A stretch of 64,000 nt of DNA from Spongiactinospora rosea (lineage in GTDB: Bacteria > Actinomycetota > Actinomycetes > Streptosporangiales > Streptosporangiaceae), in contig NZ_QMEY01000001.1 of NCBI RefSeq assembly GCF_003315795.1, positions 682,001 through 746,000 on the forward strand. The letters run 5' to 3'. Under the pieces are notes generated by a model that had not been told where the DNA came from, did not search any database, and saw only the letters and a list, made by a program, of their open reading frames with translations. Below are positions 61,393-64,000 of the stretch, piece by piece. The position numbers were made by a program, and so were the translations under genes. The number at the start of each line of letters is the position of its first letter. Within the stretch, counting starts at the first letter, position 1.

Positions 61393-61911
61393 TCAGCACT
61401 TGGGGGCGATGCCGTCCATCCGCCGGCCGAATCTATTGATGTCGGTGTATTTCTCACTCCAGTCACCGATATAGGTCGGCCGCCTTTCCGGTCGCTCGGA
61501 GTCCACGAAACAGCCGTCGATCCGGGCGTCGAACGAGCCGACATGATCGCGCAGATATACGGGAAGCCGGTCGCCCGATTTCTTGCCCGGCGACCATATC
61601 CACACATTGCCCCCGAATTTCCCTTGGGGCCACAGGCATATCGACCCGACCGCGCACTGCGGATGGGTGTCCGGCTGCGGGACCGCCCCCGGGGACACCG
61701 GTTGCGGGGTGGCCTCGCTCGGCACGGCGAAGCGGTCATAGAGGAAGAAGCCCGCGCCACCCAGCGTGATCACTGCCCCGATGATCGCCGTGATGCCCTG
61801 CCAGCGCGCCCACGCCACCGTGTCATCCGCCCTTTCTGAGGGGGAGGTCTCCGGTACGTTCTGCTTACTGGTGGACGAAGTCGCTTTCCGATTTTGCCGC
61901 CTATTGCCCAT
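61393..61911 (-). CDS. Membrane-anchored peptidase inhibitor I36-like protein
   Basis: A 172-residue protein. A Ser/Thr-rich cytoplasmic start of about 35 residues is followed by one helix (ITAIIGAVITLGGAGFFLYDRF) and an external domain. That domain has GSICLWPQGKFGGNVWIWSPG and a paired DHVGSFDARIDGCFVD block, a beta/gamma-crystallin-like fold as in peptidase inhibitor family I36. Three Cys in the external part may form a disulfide. The ATG at 61911 has GGGA upstream. It could inhibit an extracellular protease; that is family inference. Confidence 0.75.
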   Translation of the reverse strand: MGNRRQNRKATSSTSKQNVPETSPSERADDTVAWARWQGITAIIGAVITLGGAGFFLYDRFAVPSEATPQPVSPGAVPQPDTHPQCAVGSICLWPQGKFGGNVWIWSPGKKSGDRLPVYLRDHVGSFDARIDGCFVDSERPERRPTYIGDWSEKYTDINRFGRRMDGIAPKC

Positions 61912-61999
61912 GTTTTCCCATGCCCCCGCCGACGCATTTGGCCACCGTTATATTCACGCCTATCAGCGTCAACGGCAAGCCGTACATCGGCGGGGGAGG

Positions 62000-63490
<1,491 letters not shown>

Positions 63491-63626
63491 GCGGGAGGTC
63501 TCCGATCGTTCAGAGGGCTGACGTACTTTTCATATATGTGCAAACTGGGGATGAATGTCAAGCACAGCGGTGCCGTACCATGCCAGCGGTGACCGAAACG
63601 CCGCAGGCAGCGAGGGAGTGAGGGAC
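63491..63626. promoter_or_regulatory. Divergent mmsA/IclR promoter region with an A+T-rich palindrome
   Basis: The 136 bp between the two start codons contain the perfect 8-bp palindrome CATATATG at 63531-63538, flanked by TTTT and TGCAAA. It stands out in this GC-rich DNA. It lies about 40 bp before the mmsA start and could be the IclR-family operator and/or the -10 region of mmsA. Confidence 0.45.
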
Positions 63627-64000
63627 ATGGCAGGTTCCCGGGACGGCGCCGCCACCGTGCCCTCCGTCGCCAGGGCGGCGCGCATCCTGGAACTGCTGGC
63701 CTCGGCCCCCGAGGGGATGACCCTGTCGGAGGTGGCCCGCGCCCTCGGCCTGCCGCCGAGCAGCGCGCTGGCGATCTGCACCACCCTGCGCCAGGCCGGG
63801 CTCGCGCACCGCACCCCCGAGCGCCGATACATGCTCGGGCCGGGCATCCTGGCACTCGCCGAGCGATATACGCGCGGCGGGCTGCCCGCGCTGTTCATGC
63901 GGGCCTGCCGGGACGCCCTGCCCGACGCCAGGGAGACCGTGGTGCTCGCCGTACGCGAGTGGCACGAGGTCGTCTACCTGGCCCAGCGCCCCGGCAACCG
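63627..64000 (+). CDS. IclR-family transcriptional regulator, N-terminal part (runs off the right edge)
   Basis: An open frame of 124 codons from the ATG at 63627 to the window end. The N-terminal winged helix is SVARAARILELLASAPEGMTLSEVARALGLPPSSALAICTTL with the wing in RRYMLGPG, and the start of the effector domain follows (AVREWHEVVYLAQRPGN). GAGGGAGTGAGGGAC lies just before the ATG. It probably regulates mmsA, from which it is divergent. The rest of the effector domain lies outside. Confidence 0.9.
   Translation, partial: MAGSRDGAATVPSVARAARILELLASAPEGMTLSEVARALGLPPSSALAICTTLRQAGLAHRTPERRYMLGPGILALAERYTRGGLPALFMRACRDALPDARETVVLAVREWHEVVYLAQRPGN

Overview
The window is high-GC DNA with GTG starts, strong GGAGG ribosome sites alongside many apparently leaderless genes, a MaoC pair beside rpmG, a DUF574-type methyltransferase and a very large LuxR (LAL) regulator. 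Together these point to a filamentous actinobacterium, most likely of the Streptosporangiales/Streptomyces type. The order korB-korA ... nuoABCHIJKLMN-htpX ... yajQ-tRNA-Tyr is one I recall from Streptomyces chromosomes; this is from memory, not from a search.

Layout. 1-6.8 kb: a surface-glycan locus (GT4, AlgD-like sugar-nucleotide dehydrogenase, acyltransferase 3, CelD/FemAB-like GNAT, GT2, polysaccharide deacetylase, sugar-nucleotide epimerase/reductase). 7.0-10.8 kb: thiD and 2-oxoacid:ferredoxin oxidoreductase korAB. 11.3-12.8 kb: a deacetylase lipoprotein. 13.0-24.8 kb: a ten-gene complex I-like operon nuoA,B,C,H,I,J,K,L,M,N without nuoD,E,F,G, followed by htpX. 26-31.6 kb: a PPOX-family protein, a membrane protein, a CASTOR/POLLUX-like channel, a small protein and yajQ. 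31.7-35 kb: tRNA-Tyr followed by a decayed integrative element (integrase fragment, IS5-type transposase wreck, broken SRPBCC gene). 35-46.3 kb: assorted genes, including nsrR-hmp with a clear operator, DUF998 and DoxX genes each with palindromic operators, a zinc/cobalt-type CDF exporter, a stand-alone secY and a two-component pair. 46.7-53.1 kb: tRNA-Thr, RNA ligase, tRNA-Met, rpmG, two MaoC dehydratase subunits, a CysS-tail fusion protein, murB and a manganese-riboswitch-controlled TMEM165/GDT1 transporter. 53.1-64 kb: LAL regulator, deoC with two aldehyde dehydrogenases (one lacking its catalytic half), DUF574 methyltransferase, an I36-like anchored protein, mmsA and the start of an IclR regulator.

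How it works together. The nuo operon has the proton-pumping membrane arm and the quinone-proximal FeS subunits NuoB and NuoI, but not the NADH-oxidising module or NuoD. KorAB, encoded 2-5 kb upstream, makes reduced ferredoxin. A ferredoxin- or otherwise non-NADH-driven proton pump is therefore a reasonable inference.

The most unusual structure is the low-complexity expansion within this operon: proline-rich tails on NuoI and NuoK, 36-nt repeats in nuoL, loop inserts in NuoM and NuoN, and about 1 kb of degenerate tandem copies of the nuoM-stop/nuoN-start junction. A decayed copy of the htpX 3' end lies just downstream. All family calls are from reading the sequence; no database search was run.
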